Source of the DNA: Streptomyces sp. STR69
GTDB lineage: Bacteria > Actinomycetota > Actinomycetes > Streptomycetales > Streptomycetaceae
Length of the DNA: 64,000 nt
Assembly: GCF_024519455.1 (NCBI RefSeq)
Contig: NZ_JALJRY010000008.1
Span: 336,293-400,292, forward strand
Direction of reading: 5' to 3'
The notes beneath the pieces were generated by a model. The model ran no database searches. It saw only the letters and a program-made list of their open reading frames with translations, and had not been told where the DNA came from. A program made the position numbers and the translations under genes. Position 1 is the first letter of the stretch. The number at the start of each line of letters is the position of its first letter. Positions 12,862 to 21,296 of this stretch are shown here, piece by piece.

Positions 12862-14745
12862 ATGTCCCTCGAAGCCACCGACTACACGGGGCAGACGTCG
12901 TGCGGCGACGAAGCCCGCACCCCGCTGCGCGATTTCCTGCGGACCGAGACCGGAAGCGCCGCCGTCCTGGTGGCGGCGGCGCTGGTCGCGCTCGTCTGGG
13001 CCAATGTCACACCGTCGGCGTACGACTCGTTCTGGCAGACCCACCTCTCCGTCCGGCTCGGCTCGCACGGGGTCTCCCTCGATCTGCGCGAGTGGGTCAA
13101 CAGCGGGCTGATGACGCTGTTCTTCCTCGTCGTCGGTCTGGAGGCGCGCCGCGAGTTCGACATGGGCGAGCTCCGGGAACGCAAGCGACTGGCGCTGCCG
13201 CTCGTCGCGGGCCTGAGCGGCATGCTCGTGCCGATCGGCATCTACCTGGCGATCAACGCCGGCCACGGAACGGCGGACGGCTGGGGCGCGGCGATGTCCA
13301 CCGACACGGCGTTCGCGCTCGGCATGCTGGCCGTCGTGGGCCGGGGCATGCCGCCCGGGCTGCGTGTCTTCCTCCTCACGATCACCGTCGTCGACGACTT
13401 CCTGGCGCTAATCGTGATCGCCGTCTTCTACAGCGACCACATCGCCGTACCGGCGCTCCTGGTAGCCGTGGGCACCTTCGCCGTGGTCCTGCTGCTGCGG
13501 CGGTTCAGGGTGCGCCGGGGCCCGGTGTACGCGCTGCTCGGGATCGTCGCCTGGGTCGCGCTGCTCGAATCGGGCGTGGACCCCGTCGTCATCGGGCTCG
13601 CCATGGGGCTGATCACCTTCGCCTACCCGGCGGGACGCGACGACCTGGAGCGCGCCACCGGACTGTTCCGGCTCTTCCGCGAGCAGCCCACCCCCGAACT
13701 GGAACGTGACGTACGGGCCGGTATCGCCGCCTCCATCTCCCCGAACGACCGTCTCCAGCGCATCTACCACCCTTGGGCGAGCTACGTCGTGGTCCCGCTG
13801 TTCGCGCTGGCCAACGCCGGACTGCAGATCAGCGGGGAGCAGTTGGAGAGAGCCTTCACCTCGCCCGTCGGGCTGGGCATTCTCATCGGGTACGTCCTCG
13901 GAAAGCCGCTCGGCATCGTCTCGTCTACGGCGCTGACCAGTGTCCTGTCCCGGGGCCGGGTCCGGCCGCCGGTCGGCTGGGGCGCCGTGACCGCGGGCGG
14001 CACCCTGGCGGGCGTCGGCTTCACCGTCTCCCTGCTGATCGCGACGCTCGCCTTCGACGGGACCACCCTGGAGGACGCGAAGACGGGCATCCTCAGCGCC
14101 GTCGTCGGCTCGTTCCTGGTCTCCCGGCTGGTCACCGGGGTGATCGGACTGCTGCCTCCGCAGATCAGGCCCCGGGTGCTGTTCGGCAGGGCGGAGACCA
14201 TCGTCGACCTGTCCGTCCCCGTCGACCCCGACCGCGACCACCTGCGCGGCCCGCGGCACGCTCCGGTGACGGTCGTGGAGTACGGCGACTACGAGTGCCC
14301 GTACTGCGGCCAGGCCGAGCCGGTCGTGCGTGAACTGCTCGGCGACTTCGGGGACGAGGTGCGGTACGTGTGGCGGCACCTCCCGCTCACCGACGTCCAC
14401 CTGCACGCCCAGCTCGCCGCCGAGGCGGCGGAGGCCGCCGCACTGCAGGGCGGCTACTGGGACATGCACGACCTGCTCCTCAGCCACCAGGGCGCTTTGC
14501 GCCTCAAGGACCTGCGGGGCTATGCCGAACAGATCGGCCTCGACACCGCCCGCTTCGAACGGGACATGCGGGCCCATGCCGGGGCGGGCCATGTCGCCGA
14601 GGACGTGGAGTCGGCCGACCTCAGCGGGGTGGCGGGCACGCCCACCTTCTTCGTGAACGGCCGCCGGCACTACGGCGCCTACGACATCGAGGGCCTCTCC
14701 CAGGCCGTACGGGCGGCTCGGGAGCGGGCCGCGGTACGGGTCTAG
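12862..14745 (+). CDS. nhaA: Na+/H+ antiporter NhaA fused to a DsbA/thioredoxin-like domain
   Basis: 627-aa fusion. Residues from about 20 to 440 form the NhaA antiporter with about 12 membrane segments; STDTAFALGML matches the TM IV region and VVDDFLAL (Asp178-Asp179) is the ion-binding Asp pair. From about residue 460 a DsbA-like thioredoxin fold follows, with EYGDYECPYCGQAEP (active-site Cys479-Pro-Tyr-Cys482) and the cis-Pro loop GVAGTPTFFVNGR. Such fusions are known in actinobacteria; the redox part may regulate or repair the antiporter. ATG 12862 has AGGTGGAG 11 nt upstream; ATG 12835 is the alternative. Confidence 0.93.
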   Translation: MSLEATDYTGQTSCGDEARTPLRDFLRTETGSAAVLVAAALVALVWANVTPSAYDSFWQTHLSVRLGSHGVSLDLREWVNSGLMTLFFLVVGLEARREFDMGELRERKRLALPLVAGLSGMLVPIGIYLAINAGHGTADGWGAAMSTDTAFALGMLAVVGRGMPPGLRVFLLTITVVDDFLALIVIAVFYSDHIAVPALLVAVGTFAVVLLLRRFRVRRGPVYALLGIVAWVALLESGVDPVVIGLAMGLITFAYPAGRDDLERATGLFRLFREQPTPELERDVRAGIAASISPNDRLQRIYHPWASYVVVPLFALANAGLQISGEQLERAFTSPVGLGILIGYVLGKPLGIVSSTALTSVLSRGRVRPPVGWGAVTAGGTLAGVGFTVSLLIATLAFDGTTLEDAKTGILSAVVGSFLVSRLVTGVIGLLPPQIRPRVLFGRAETIVDLSVPVDPDRDHLRGPRHAPVTVVEYGDYECPYCGQAEPVVRELLGDFGDEVRYVWRHLPLTDVHLHAQLAAEAAEAAALQGGYWDMHDLLLSHQGALRLKDLRGYAEQIGLDTARFERDMRAHAGAGHVAEDVESADLSGVAGTPTFFVNGRRHYGAYDIEGLSQAVRAARERAAVRV

Positions 14746-14782
14746 GCGGCGGGAATGCGCCGAGGGGTGGCGGTGTTGGAAC

Positions 14783-14799
14783 GCATGTAGCTGACATGC
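14783..14799 (+). promoter_or_regulatory. Inverted repeat upstream of the zinc-free ribosomal operon
   Basis: GCATGT-AGCTG-ACATGC is a perfect 6-bp inverted repeat with 5-bp spacer, 42 bp before rpmG. These operons are usually Zur-repressed, but this repeat does not look like the AT-rich Zur box I would expect. It could be a diverged operator or a different one. Confidence 0.4.
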
Positions 14800-14840
14800 T
14801 CGGGACAAGATCCCCGGGATGTGGGCGGAAGGAGGTCCTC

Positions 14841-15005
14841 ATGGCACGCACCACGAACCGTCCCGTCGTCACCCTGAAGTCGACGGCCGGGACCGGCGTC
14901 ACCTACGTGACGCGCAAGAACCGTCGCAACGACCCCGACCGGCTGGTCCTGCGCAAGTACGACCCGGTCGCCGGCGAGCACGTCGAATTCCGCGAACAGC
15001 GTTGA
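14841..15005 (+). CDS. rpmG: 50S ribosomal protein L33, cysteine-free paralogue
   Basis: 54-aa L33 with the family core YVTRKNRRNDPDRLVLRKYDP. It has no cysteine, so it lacks the zinc ribbon of the primary L33 and is the C-minus form used when zinc is scarce. GGAGG precedes the ATG. It is first in a compact operon with L31 type B and L36, which are also cysteine-free. By analogy with Zur-controlled paralogues in Streptomyces, the set replaces zinc-binding versions and frees ribosomal zinc. Confidence 0.94.
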   Translation: MARTTNRPVVTLKSTAGTGVTYVTRKNRRNDPDRLVLRKYDPVAGEHVEFREQR

Positions 15006-15017
15006 ACCCCGCAGAGC

Positions 15018-15039
15018 GGCCGTCCCTCCGGGGACGGCC
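15018..15039 (+). other. Hairpin between rpmG and rpmE2
   Basis: A perfect 9-bp stem GGCCGTCCC/GGGACGGCC with loop TCCG lies between the L33 stop and the L31 start, with no T-run. It may be a processing or attenuation hairpin setting relative expression; no function is shown. Confidence 0.6.
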
Positions 15040-15055
15040 TGAGGAAGGAAACACC

Positions 15056-15304
15056 ATGAGGTCTGGCATCCACCCCGTGTCCCGCCCGGTCGTCTTCCGC
15101 GACCGCGCCGCGGACACCGCGTTCCTCACCACCTCGACCGCGCCCTCCGCGCGCACGATCGAGTGGGCGGACGGGAACACCTATCCGCTGATCGACGTCG
15201 AGATCTCGTCGGCCAGCCACCCCTTCTACACCGGCAACACACGGGTCGTGGACACCGCCGGCCGTGTGGAGCGCTTCGAGCGCCGCTACGGGAGGCAGTC
15301 ATGA
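15056..15304 (+). CDS. rpmE2: 50S ribosomal protein L31 type B
   Basis: 82-aa type B L31. It starts MRSGIHP and contains ISSASHPFYTG and RVERFERRYG, which define the zinc-independent type B form; no cysteine is present. GAGGAAGGAA precedes the ATG. It overlaps rpmJ by 4 bp (ATGA), so the two are translationally coupled. Presumed role: replacing the zinc-binding L31 during zinc limitation. Confidence 0.95.
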   Translation: MRSGIHPVSRPVVFRDRAADTAFLTTSTAPSARTIEWADGNTYPLIDVEISSASHPFYTGNTRVVDTAGRVERFERRYGRQS

Positions 15305-15423
15305 AGGTCCGCAATTCCCTGCGCTCGCTGAAGGCCAAGCCCGGCGCACAGGTGGTCCGCCGTCGCGGTGTGACGTTCGTCATCAACAAGAAGGATCCGC
15401 GCTTCAAGGCCCGTCAAGGCTGA
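15301..15423 (+). CDS. rpmJ: 50S ribosomal protein L36, cysteine-free paralogue
   Basis: 40-aa L36 beginning MKVRNSLRSLKAKPGAQVV and ending INKKDPRFKARQG. The zinc-binding Cys/His positions of the primary L36 are absent. The start overlaps the L31 stop. It is the last gene of the zinc-sparing ribosomal operon, followed by a GC-rich hairpin. Confidence 0.94.
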   Translation: MKVRNSLRSLKAKPGAQVVRRRGVTFVINKKDPRFKARQG

Positions 15424-15442
15424 TCCAGCGCGTACGACCGGT

Positions 15443-15475
15443 CGGCCCGGCCCCGCTACGGCGGTGGCCGGGCCG
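15443..15475 (+). terminator. Terminator of the rpmG-rpmE2-rpmJ operon
   Basis: A 10-bp stem CGGCCCGGCC/GGCCGGGCCG with a 13-nt loop is followed by TTGTCGT. It lies 19 bp after the L36 stop. Confidence 0.7.
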
Positions 15476-15563
15476 TTGTCGTGCCGTCCCCGTTCGCACG
15501 CTCCGGGAGGAGAGAAATCCGTTCTTTATGCTTATAGCGGTACCAACCCCATTGGAGTGGTCG

Positions 15564-16394
15564 ATGTCCCGGATGCGCCCCACGGACGACGGCGACGAGC
15601 TGCTGGCCCGGCTCGGGACGCTGACCGCCCAGGCACGCGAGCGGGCGGAGCTGCAGCGCTCCCTGCTGCAACTGGCCGTCGCCCTGCAACGCGGCATGCT
15701 GCCCGGGGACATGCCCGTCACCCCCCGGTTCCACCTGGCGGTCAAGTACTCGCCCGCCAACCACGGACTCAACGTGGGCGGCGACTGGTACGACGCCTTC
15801 ACCATGCCCGACGGCCGCATAGGCCTGTCCATCGGCGACGTCCAGGGCCACAACATCGAGGCCGCCGCGTTCATGGGCCAGGTCCGGGTCGGCCTGCGCG
15901 CCCTCGCCTCCGTCACCAGTGAGCCCGGCGAACTCCTCGCCCTGACCAACGACCTGCTCCTCTCCCTCGGCACCGAACTCTTCGCGACCTGCACCTTCGT
16001 AAGGCTCGACCCGGCCACCGGAGTGCTGGAGAGCGCGCGGGCCGGACACATACCCTCCGTCTGGGCCACCGCCGACGGCCGGTGCGGCATCGCCGACGAC
16101 GAGGGCGGACCGCCACTGGGCATCGTCGCCGGACAGCGGTACCCGGTGACCGAGCACCGGCTCACCACCGGCGGGGTCTTCGTCCTGGTGACCGACGGCG
16201 TGGTGGAGGGCCCCTCGATGAGCGTCGACGAAGGACTCGACCAGGTGATGCGCCTCGCGGGGATCGCCGCCGTGGCGGGCATGGACGCGGGCTCGCTCGC
16301 AGCCGCAGTGATCAAGGGAGCCGAGCGTGTGGGGCACGAGGACGACGCGGCCGTACTGGTCGTGGGACACGACGCGCCCGAGACCGGACCATAG
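15564..16394 (+). CDS. PP2C-family (SpoIIE/RsbU-type) Ser/Thr phosphatase
   Basis: 276-aa soluble phosphatase. An N-terminal helical part (ARERAELQRSLLQLAVALQRGMLP) links to a SpoIIE domain with VGGDWYDAF, SIGDVQGHNIEAA, LVTDGVVEGP and the final GHEDDAAVLVV, which supply the metal-binding aspartates. Such proteins dephosphorylate anti-anti-sigma factors. No sensor or HATPase kinase domain is attached. ATG 15564 has GGAG at suitable distance; ATG 15528 in the same frame is an alternative. It neighbours another SpoIIE phosphatase (17431-18567), suggesting a local signalling cluster. Confidence 0.88.
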   Translation: MSRMRPTDDGDELLARLGTLTAQARERAELQRSLLQLAVALQRGMLPGDMPVTPRFHLAVKYSPANHGLNVGGDWYDAFTMPDGRIGLSIGDVQGHNIEAAAFMGQVRVGLRALASVTSEPGELLALTNDLLLSLGTELFATCTFVRLDPATGVLESARAGHIPSVWATADGRCGIADDEGGPPLGIVAGQRYPVTEHRLTTGGVFVLVTDGVVEGPSMSVDEGLDQVMRLAGIAAVAGMDAGSLAAAVIKGAERVGHEDDAAVLVVGHDAPETGP

Positions 16395-16442
16395 GTTCGC
16401 CCCGCGTCGCTCGCCTCGCCGACACGGCGGGGTCGGTGTCTG

Positions 16443-17417
16443 ATGGCAGCTGTGGTGGGTTTCGATGATCTGCGGCGACCGGCCGGGTACGCCCTCCTGA
16501 CGCTGGCCGTCGCCGGCTGCTACTTCGCGGCGGGACGGCTCGGCCTGCTGCGCGAGCTAGTGGTCGAGGGCGCCGTGTTCACCCCGATCTACCCTCCCAC
16601 CGGCGTGGCGGTGGCCGCCCTGCTGATCTTCGGGCTACGGGTCTGGCCCGGCATCGCCCTCGGCATCCTCTTCGTGATCATGTCCCTCACCTCGCTCCAG
16701 CCGACCGCGCTCGTCGTCATCGCAGGCAACACCCTGGCCCCCGTCTGCGCCTGCCTCATGCTGCGCCGGGTGGGCTTCCGCACCGACCTCGGCAGACTCC
16801 GCGACGGCCTCGCCCTGGTGTTCCTGGGTGCCCTGACCGCCATGCTGATCAGCGCGAGCTGCGGGGTCGTCCTGCTTCTCGTCACCGACGAGCTGGCCTC
16901 GCACTCCTTCTGGCCGGTCTGGCTGGGCTGGTGGGTGGGCGACGCGATGGGCGTGCTCATCGTCACCCCGCTCCTGCTCATGCTGCGCACGGTGCGTCTC
17001 CCGCTGGACCTGCACCGCTGGAAGGAGGCCCTGTTGCTGGCGGCCACCATCGCCGTCATCGTCCCCCTGGTCACCCACAGCCACGTCAGCCTGCTGTTCC
17101 TGGTCTACCCGCTGCTGATCTGGGCCGCGCTGCGGTTCCGGTTCGCGGGCAGCATGCTCTGCGCCCTGTTCGCCTCCGTCATGGCCACCATCGCGGCGAC
17201 GCGGGAGTCGGGTCCCTTCGCCGACCTGACGCATGTCGAGGTGATGATGAAACTCCAGGCCTTCAACGGCACGATGACCCTCACCGCCCTGCTGCTCTCC
17301 TCCGTCATCACCGAACAGCGCAACACCAGAATCTCGGTGGAACAGGCCTGCCAGGAACTGGCCGAGGTCCTGGAACACCTCACCGCGGGCGACCCCCGCC
17401 AGGGCGGCCGGCCCTGA
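16443..17417 (+). CDS. MASE1-domain integral membrane protein
   Basis: 324 aa, almost entirely membrane: eight or more hydrophobic segments, with the MASE1-like start YPPTGVAVAALLIFGLRVWPGIALG and a conserved WVGDAMGVLIVTPLLL segment. MASE1 is normally the N-terminal sensor of histidine kinases or diguanylate cyclases, but here it ends with only a short helical tail (EQACQELAEVLEHL) and no output domain. Flanked by two SpoIIE phosphatases, it may be a stand-alone sensor for them; this is inference. The Shine-Dalgarno is weak, so the start is approximate. Confidence 0.78.
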   Translation: MAAVVGFDDLRRPAGYALLTLAVAGCYFAAGRLGLLRELVVEGAVFTPIYPPTGVAVAALLIFGLRVWPGIALGILFVIMSLTSLQPTALVVIAGNTLAPVCACLMLRRVGFRTDLGRLRDGLALVFLGALTAMLISASCGVVLLLVTDELASHSFWPVWLGWWVGDAMGVLIVTPLLLMLRTVRLPLDLHRWKEALLLAATIAVIVPLVTHSHVSLLFLVYPLLIWAALRFRFAGSMLCALFASVMATIAATRESGPFADLTHVEVMMKLQAFNGTMTLTALLLSSVITEQRNTRISVEQACQELAEVLEHLTAGDPRQGGRP

Positions 17418-17430
17418 CCGGCCCGTTCCG

Positions 17431-18567
17431 TCAGCGAAGGCCCGCGTCGCCCCTGCGGCGCAGCACCAGCAGCGCGGTGTCGTCGCGGGGCATGCCCGCC
17501 GTATGGCGGCGCAGATCGCCGTAGACGGTGGCCGGTACGTCCTTCGGGAGGACATCGCCCCAGGCCGCGGCCCGCTCCTCAAGGGGGTAGAAGACCCCGG
17601 ACGGATCGCGTGCCTCGGTGACGCCGTCCGTGCAGAGCAGGAGCGTGCCGTCGGCGGGGAAGGCGAACCACTCGACGGTACGGGGCTCGGGGGCCAGCGA
17701 GTCGAGGCCCAACGGCACGCAGGGCTCCTGCCGCAGCACCGGATCGGCCCGTTCCTCGCGCAGCAGCAGCGGCGCCACATGACCGCAGTTGATCGCCTGG
17801 ACCTCCTGCTCGCCGTCGACGCCCAGGACGATCGCCGTCACGAACCGCTCCCGCTCACCGGTCTGTGCCGCGAAGGAGTTGTGCCGGAGCACCGCCTCCT
17901 CCAGGGCGTCCACCACGGCGGTGAGCGTGGGCTCGGCCACGGCCGCCTCGCGGAAGGCGCTCAGTACGGCGAAGGCCGCGCTGATGGCCTGGAGGCCCTT
18001 GCCCTGGACGTCGGCGATGAAGACCCGGGTGCCGTACGGGGAGGCGACGACCTCGTAGACGTCACCGCCGACCCGGCTGTCCTCCTCCACCGGCCGGTAC
18101 AGACCGTGGACCAGCAACTGGTCGGTCATCAGGGGGAACGGGCGCAGGATCTGCCGCTGGAGAGCGGCAGCGGCGGAGCGCAGCCGGGCGATCTCGCCCT
18201 CCCAGCGGATCCGCTGCGCCGCCCGCGCCACGCTGAGGCCGTTGAACACCAGGGCGAAGGCGATGACCGCCGCGTCCGCCCCCACCGTGTGCAGCGGGCT
18301 GTCGAAGAGCGAGCCGACGATGACGATCGTCACCCACACGGACGCCACTGTGGTCTGCCGCACGGTCCCGCGCCCCGCGATCAGCGCGGGCAGCACCACC
18401 AGAAAGGGGGCCGGCCGGGTGTCGCGGCCCAGCACGATACCGGTCAGCGCGACCAGCGCGGTGACGCTGACCAGCCAGAACACCACCGCGGCCCAGCTGA
18501 GCGGAGGCGTGGACCGCTGTCCGGCGTCGGCCGTGGTGGAACCGGCCGGATCTCCAGAGATACGCAC
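17431..18567 (-). CDS. Membrane-anchored SpoIIE/RsbU-type PP2C phosphatase
   Basis: About 378 aa. The N-terminus has hydrophobic segments (WAAVVFWLVSVTALVALTG, APFLVVLPALIAG, ASVWVTIVIVGSLF), then a short helical linker and a SpoIIE phosphatase domain with RVGGDVYEVV, FIADVQGKGLQAI, INCGHVAPLLL, LLCTDGVTEARD and RDDTALLVL. It is a common Streptomyces phosphatase acting on anti-sigma-antagonist-type partners. The GTG at 18567 follows GGGAGGG; GTGs at 18579 and 18666 are also in frame. It converges with the MASE1 gene, leaving 13 bp between the stops. Confidence 0.87.
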   Translation of the reverse strand: MRISGDPAGSTTADAGQRSTPPLSWAAVVFWLVSVTALVALTGIVLGRDTRPAPFLVVLPALIAGRGTVRQTTVASVWVTIVIVGSLFDSPLHTVGADAAVIAFALVFNGLSVARAAQRIRWEGEIARLRSAAAALQRQILRPFPLMTDQLLVHGLYRPVEEDSRVGGDVYEVVASPYGTRVFIADVQGKGLQAISAAFAVLSAFREAAVAEPTLTAVVDALEEAVLRHNSFAAQTGERERFVTAIVLGVDGEQEVQAINCGHVAPLLLREERADPVLRQEPCVPLGLDSLAPEPRTVEWFAFPADGTLLLCTDGVTEARDPSGVFYPLEERAAAWGDVLPKDVPATVYGDLRRHTAGMPRDDTALLVLRRRGDAGLR

Positions 18568-18754
18568 CGGCCCTCCCACTGCCTGCGGTCGTCGGCCAAC
18601 CGTCGGGAACAGTTCCCACTCTTCAATATCAGCCTCATGTGTACCGTCCGCGAGCCGCAACACCACTCCGGCCCGGCCCGGGACGCACCTGACCCGTCAG
18701 GGGGGCTAGATTCCGATATGTGTGTTCGTCCAAGGGTGGGGGAGTGGGGAGAGC

Positions 18755-19483
18755 GTGTTCATCTGGCGCACACTGCGGGGTGAATGGCAGGGCATCGTCG
18801 TCGATCCCGTACGACAACTGCTGCGGCGCGGACTGCCGGGTATGTCCCTGGCGTTCGTCGCCGCCTTCGGCGTCATCTTCTTCCACGCGCTGGCGCAGCG
18901 TCCGGGCGGCGCGGCGATCGTCCGGGACCTCGGCGGCGTCCAGGGCGACCTGCCGCTGTGGCTCGCACTGCTGCGCACCCCCATATCGCTGTACGTGCCG
19001 GCCCTCGACCTGCCCGTGTGGGCCGGCATCACCCAGCTGTTCCTGGCGTTCGCGCTGGCCGAACTGGCACTGGGCCGGGCCCGCACCCTGGTCGTCGCCT
19101 ACGCGACCACGCTGGCCGGCACCCTCACCGTGCGGGTCATGCTCCTGATCGGGCCCGGCTGCGGAGGCATCGGGCTGCGGCCCGAGATCGGGCACGTCCT
19201 CGACACCGGGCCGTCCGCAGCGGTCGTAGGACTCTTCACCTATCTCGCCGTCGTCCGCCGCGCCCCCGTCGTGTTCGTCCTCACCGGCGGGTCCATGGTG
19301 TGGGAGTCGATCGTGAAGCCCAACCTGGCGGGTCGCGAGCACCTGGTGGCGGTGGGCACCGCCATCGTCCTCGGCCTGGTCCACGAACTGCGCCACAGGC
19401 GCCCGACCGCCGCCACCCTGCTCCCGCACTTCAAAGCGGACCGGCCGGTCAGGCCTGAGGCACGCTGCCCATCTCCGCACTGA
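18755..19483 (+). CDS. Rhomboid-like integral membrane protein
   Basis: About 242 aa with about six hydrophobic segments. GIGLRPEIGHVLDTGPSAAVVGL resembles the rhomboid GxSx region (here G-P-S-A), and the C-terminal segment ends GLVHELRHRR. This matches proteins annotated rhomboid-like in Streptomyces, but the catalytic Ser-His pair is not certain, so it may be inactive. The GTG at 18755 follows GGGGAGAG; a GTG at 18722 would add 11 residues. Its 3' end overlaps the opposing TerD gene by 35 bp. Confidence 0.65.
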   Translation: MFIWRTLRGEWQGIVVDPVRQLLRRGLPGMSLAFVAAFGVIFFHALAQRPGGAAIVRDLGGVQGDLPLWLALLRTPISLYVPALDLPVWAGITQLFLAFALAELALGRARTLVVAYATTLAGTLTVRVMLLIGPGCGGIGLRPEIGHVLDTGPSAAVVGLFTYLAVVRRAPVVFVLTGGSMVWESIVKPNLAGREHLVAVGTAIVLGLVHELRHRRPTAATLLPHFKADRPVRPEARCPSPH

Positions 19484-19982
19484 AGCCGAGCGGCTCGCTG
19501 TCGAACCCGCGCACCATCGGGCGGAACTCCCAGTCTCCGGAGGCGTCCTTGGTGAACTCCCCGACGGTCGCCGCGGTGGACCCGCCCACCCCGGCGAAGT
19601 CGTCCGACAGCAGCTCCTTGTACCCCTCCACGACCAGGGCCCTGGCGTGCGACAGATCGCCGAAGGTCCGCGTCCCGCCGTTCTGGTGGATCGCCACCCC
19701 CACGACCACCCGCCCGAAGGACGTGGCGAGCCGGTCGAGTTCGAGGACCATCACCTCCATGTAGCCGTACCCCTGGCCGCTCTCGCTGTGCCGGCTCATG
19801 TTGATCGTGCCGTCCGGCGAACGGCTCTCGGAGTTGACGACGTACACCGGGCGTCCGTGCGGTGCGTCGGCAGAGTAGGTCGCCGCGACGATGTCCAGGT
19901 GGCGCGGCTGCTCTCCCCAGGGACTCGGATCCCAGCGGAGTCGTACTTCGACCTTCCCCACGATCTTGCTGACACTGCTCAC
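19449..19982 (-). CDS. TerD-family (tellurium resistance-like) protein
   Basis: 177-aa beta-sandwich protein of the TerD family: VEVRLRWDPSP at the start, LDRLATSFGRVVVGVAIHQNGGTRTFGDL in the middle and SGDWEFRPMVRGFDS near the end, the usual family order. TerD proteins bind calcium and occur in stress and membrane-associated ter systems, and several affect Streptomyces differentiation. It stands alone without other ter genes. The GTG at 19982 has CGGGAG about 8 nt upstream and starts at the conserved core; an ATG at 20027 would add an unconserved tail. Confidence 0.82.
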   Translation of the reverse strand: MSSVSKIVGKVEVRLRWDPSPWGEQPRHLDIVAATYSADAPHGRPVYVVNSESRSPDGTINMSRHSESGQGYGYMEVMVLELDRLATSFGRVVVGVAIHQNGGTRTFGDLSHARALVVEGYKELLSDDFAGVGGSTAATVGEFTKDASGDWEFRPMVRGFDSEPLGFSAEMGSVPQA

Positions 19983-20089
19983 TGATTGCCGCTCCCGAAT
20001 CGGGCCATCACGGGACGTTTCCCGCATGGTCAAGTATCGCTCTTCGACGGCCTGTTGATGCCCACCGAACGGACCTGTCATGCCCGGGG

Positions 20090-21190
20090 TCAGGCGCTCC
20101 GGATCGCGTCCACCAGTCCGGCGACGAGGTGCGCCCGTTCGGCCATCGACGCGACGAGCAGATACTCGTGGTCGGCGTGCGCCCCGCCGCCGACCGCGCC
20201 CAGGCCGTCGAGCGTCGGTACCCCCAGCGCGGCCGTGAAGTTGCCGTCGCTGCCACCGCCGACCGCCCTGCCTTGGAGACCGGGGAGCAGCCGTTGTGCC
20301 ACCGCGAGCAGCCCGGCCGCCGCCGACTCGGGCATCGGCGGCCGGCCGACACTTCCTCGTACGGTGATCACGGCCTCGTCGAGATTCGGGGCGAGGGCGG
20401 CGAACGCGGACTCGATCCGCTGCGTCTCCTCGGCCGACTCGACGCGGACGTCCACGACGACGGTCGCCGCCGCCGGTACGACATTGTCCAGCGTGCCCGC
20501 CGACGCCACGGTCGGGGTGACCGTCGTGCCGACCTCGGGCCGCCCCAACGCCGCGATGGCCAGCACCTGGTGGGCCGCCTCGACCAGCGCGTTCACCCCG
20601 GCGGCGGGCTCAAGACCCGCGTGCGAGGCCCGGCCCGCGACGGAGACCTCGAACGTGCCACAGCCCTTGCGGCCGGTCTTCACACCGCCACCGTCGGCGG
20701 CCCCCTCGACCACCAGTACGGCACCGCAGGCGAGGGCGCGTTCCTCGATGAGGGCCCGGGAGGAGTGGGAGCCGACCTCTTCGTCGGCGGTCACCAGGAT
20801 CTCGACGCCCGACCGGTCGTCGAGCGAGGCCAGCCCGTGGATCGCCTGCACCAGACCGCCGAGCATGTCGAAGACACCGGGGCCGGTCGCCCGGCCGTCC
20901 TCGACCAGGAAGGGGCGGCGCGCGAGGGTGCCCAGCGGGAACACCGTGTCGTGGTGACCGAGGATCAGCACGCGGGGTGTACCGCCACCGGTCCAGTGGA
21001 CGTGCGGTCCGCCTTCACTGTCGACGAGTACGGCCCGGCCACCGAGCCGCGCCTCGACGACGGCGGCCACGGTCTCGGCCGATTTCCGCAGGGCGTCCAG
21101 GTCACGGGAGGGGGACTCGACCTCGACGAGGGTCCGGAGGTCTTCGATCATCGCGTCGACACTCACGCCGACCGTCTCGCTTGTGGTCAC
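20090..21190 (-). CDS. M20-family metallopeptidase
   Basis: 366-aa di-zinc peptidase of the carboxypeptidase G2/ArgE-like group. Metal and catalytic motifs: LILGHHDTVFPLG, GPGVFDMLGG, VTADEEVGS with the catalytic Glu pair, and a C-terminal GGGAHADHEYL. The dimerisation domain is seen as CGTFEVSVAGRASHAG. It lies downstream of argG in the same direction with a hairpin between; a role in amidated or acylated amino-acid turnover fits but is not proven. The GTG at 21190 begins at conserved sequence but has no clear Shine-Dalgarno. Confidence 0.88.
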   Translation of the reverse strand: MTTSETVGVSVDAMIEDLRTLVEVESPSRDLDALRKSAETVAAVVEARLGGRAVLVDSEGGPHVHWTGGGTPRVLILGHHDTVFPLGTLARRPFLVEDGRATGPGVFDMLGGLVQAIHGLASLDDRSGVEILVTADEEVGSHSSRALIEERALACGAVLVVEGAADGGGVKTGRKGCGTFEVSVAGRASHAGLEPAAGVNALVEAAHQVLAIAALGRPEVGTTVTPTVASAGTLDNVVPAAATVVVDVRVESAEETQRIESAFAALAPNLDEAVITVRGSVGRPPMPESAAAGLLAVAQRLLPGLQGRAVGGGSDGNFTAALGVPTLDGLGAVGGGAHADHEYLLVASMAERAHLVAGLVDAIRSA

Positions 21191-21234
21191 AGGGGGAAGC
21201 GTACGTGGGCCCCGTCTCCCACCCGAGCGACGAA

Positions 21235-21269
21235 GGGCCGGCCCGACGGCGAACGCGTCGAACCGGCCC
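21235..21269 (-). terminator. Hairpin after argG
   Basis: GGGCCGG at 21235 pairs with CCGGCCC at 21263, with an inner CGACG/CGTCG stem. It lies just past the argG stop. There is no T-run, as is common for Streptomyces terminators. Confidence 0.6.
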
Positions 21270-21296
21270 AACGGCGGTGCTGATCCAAGGAGTTGG

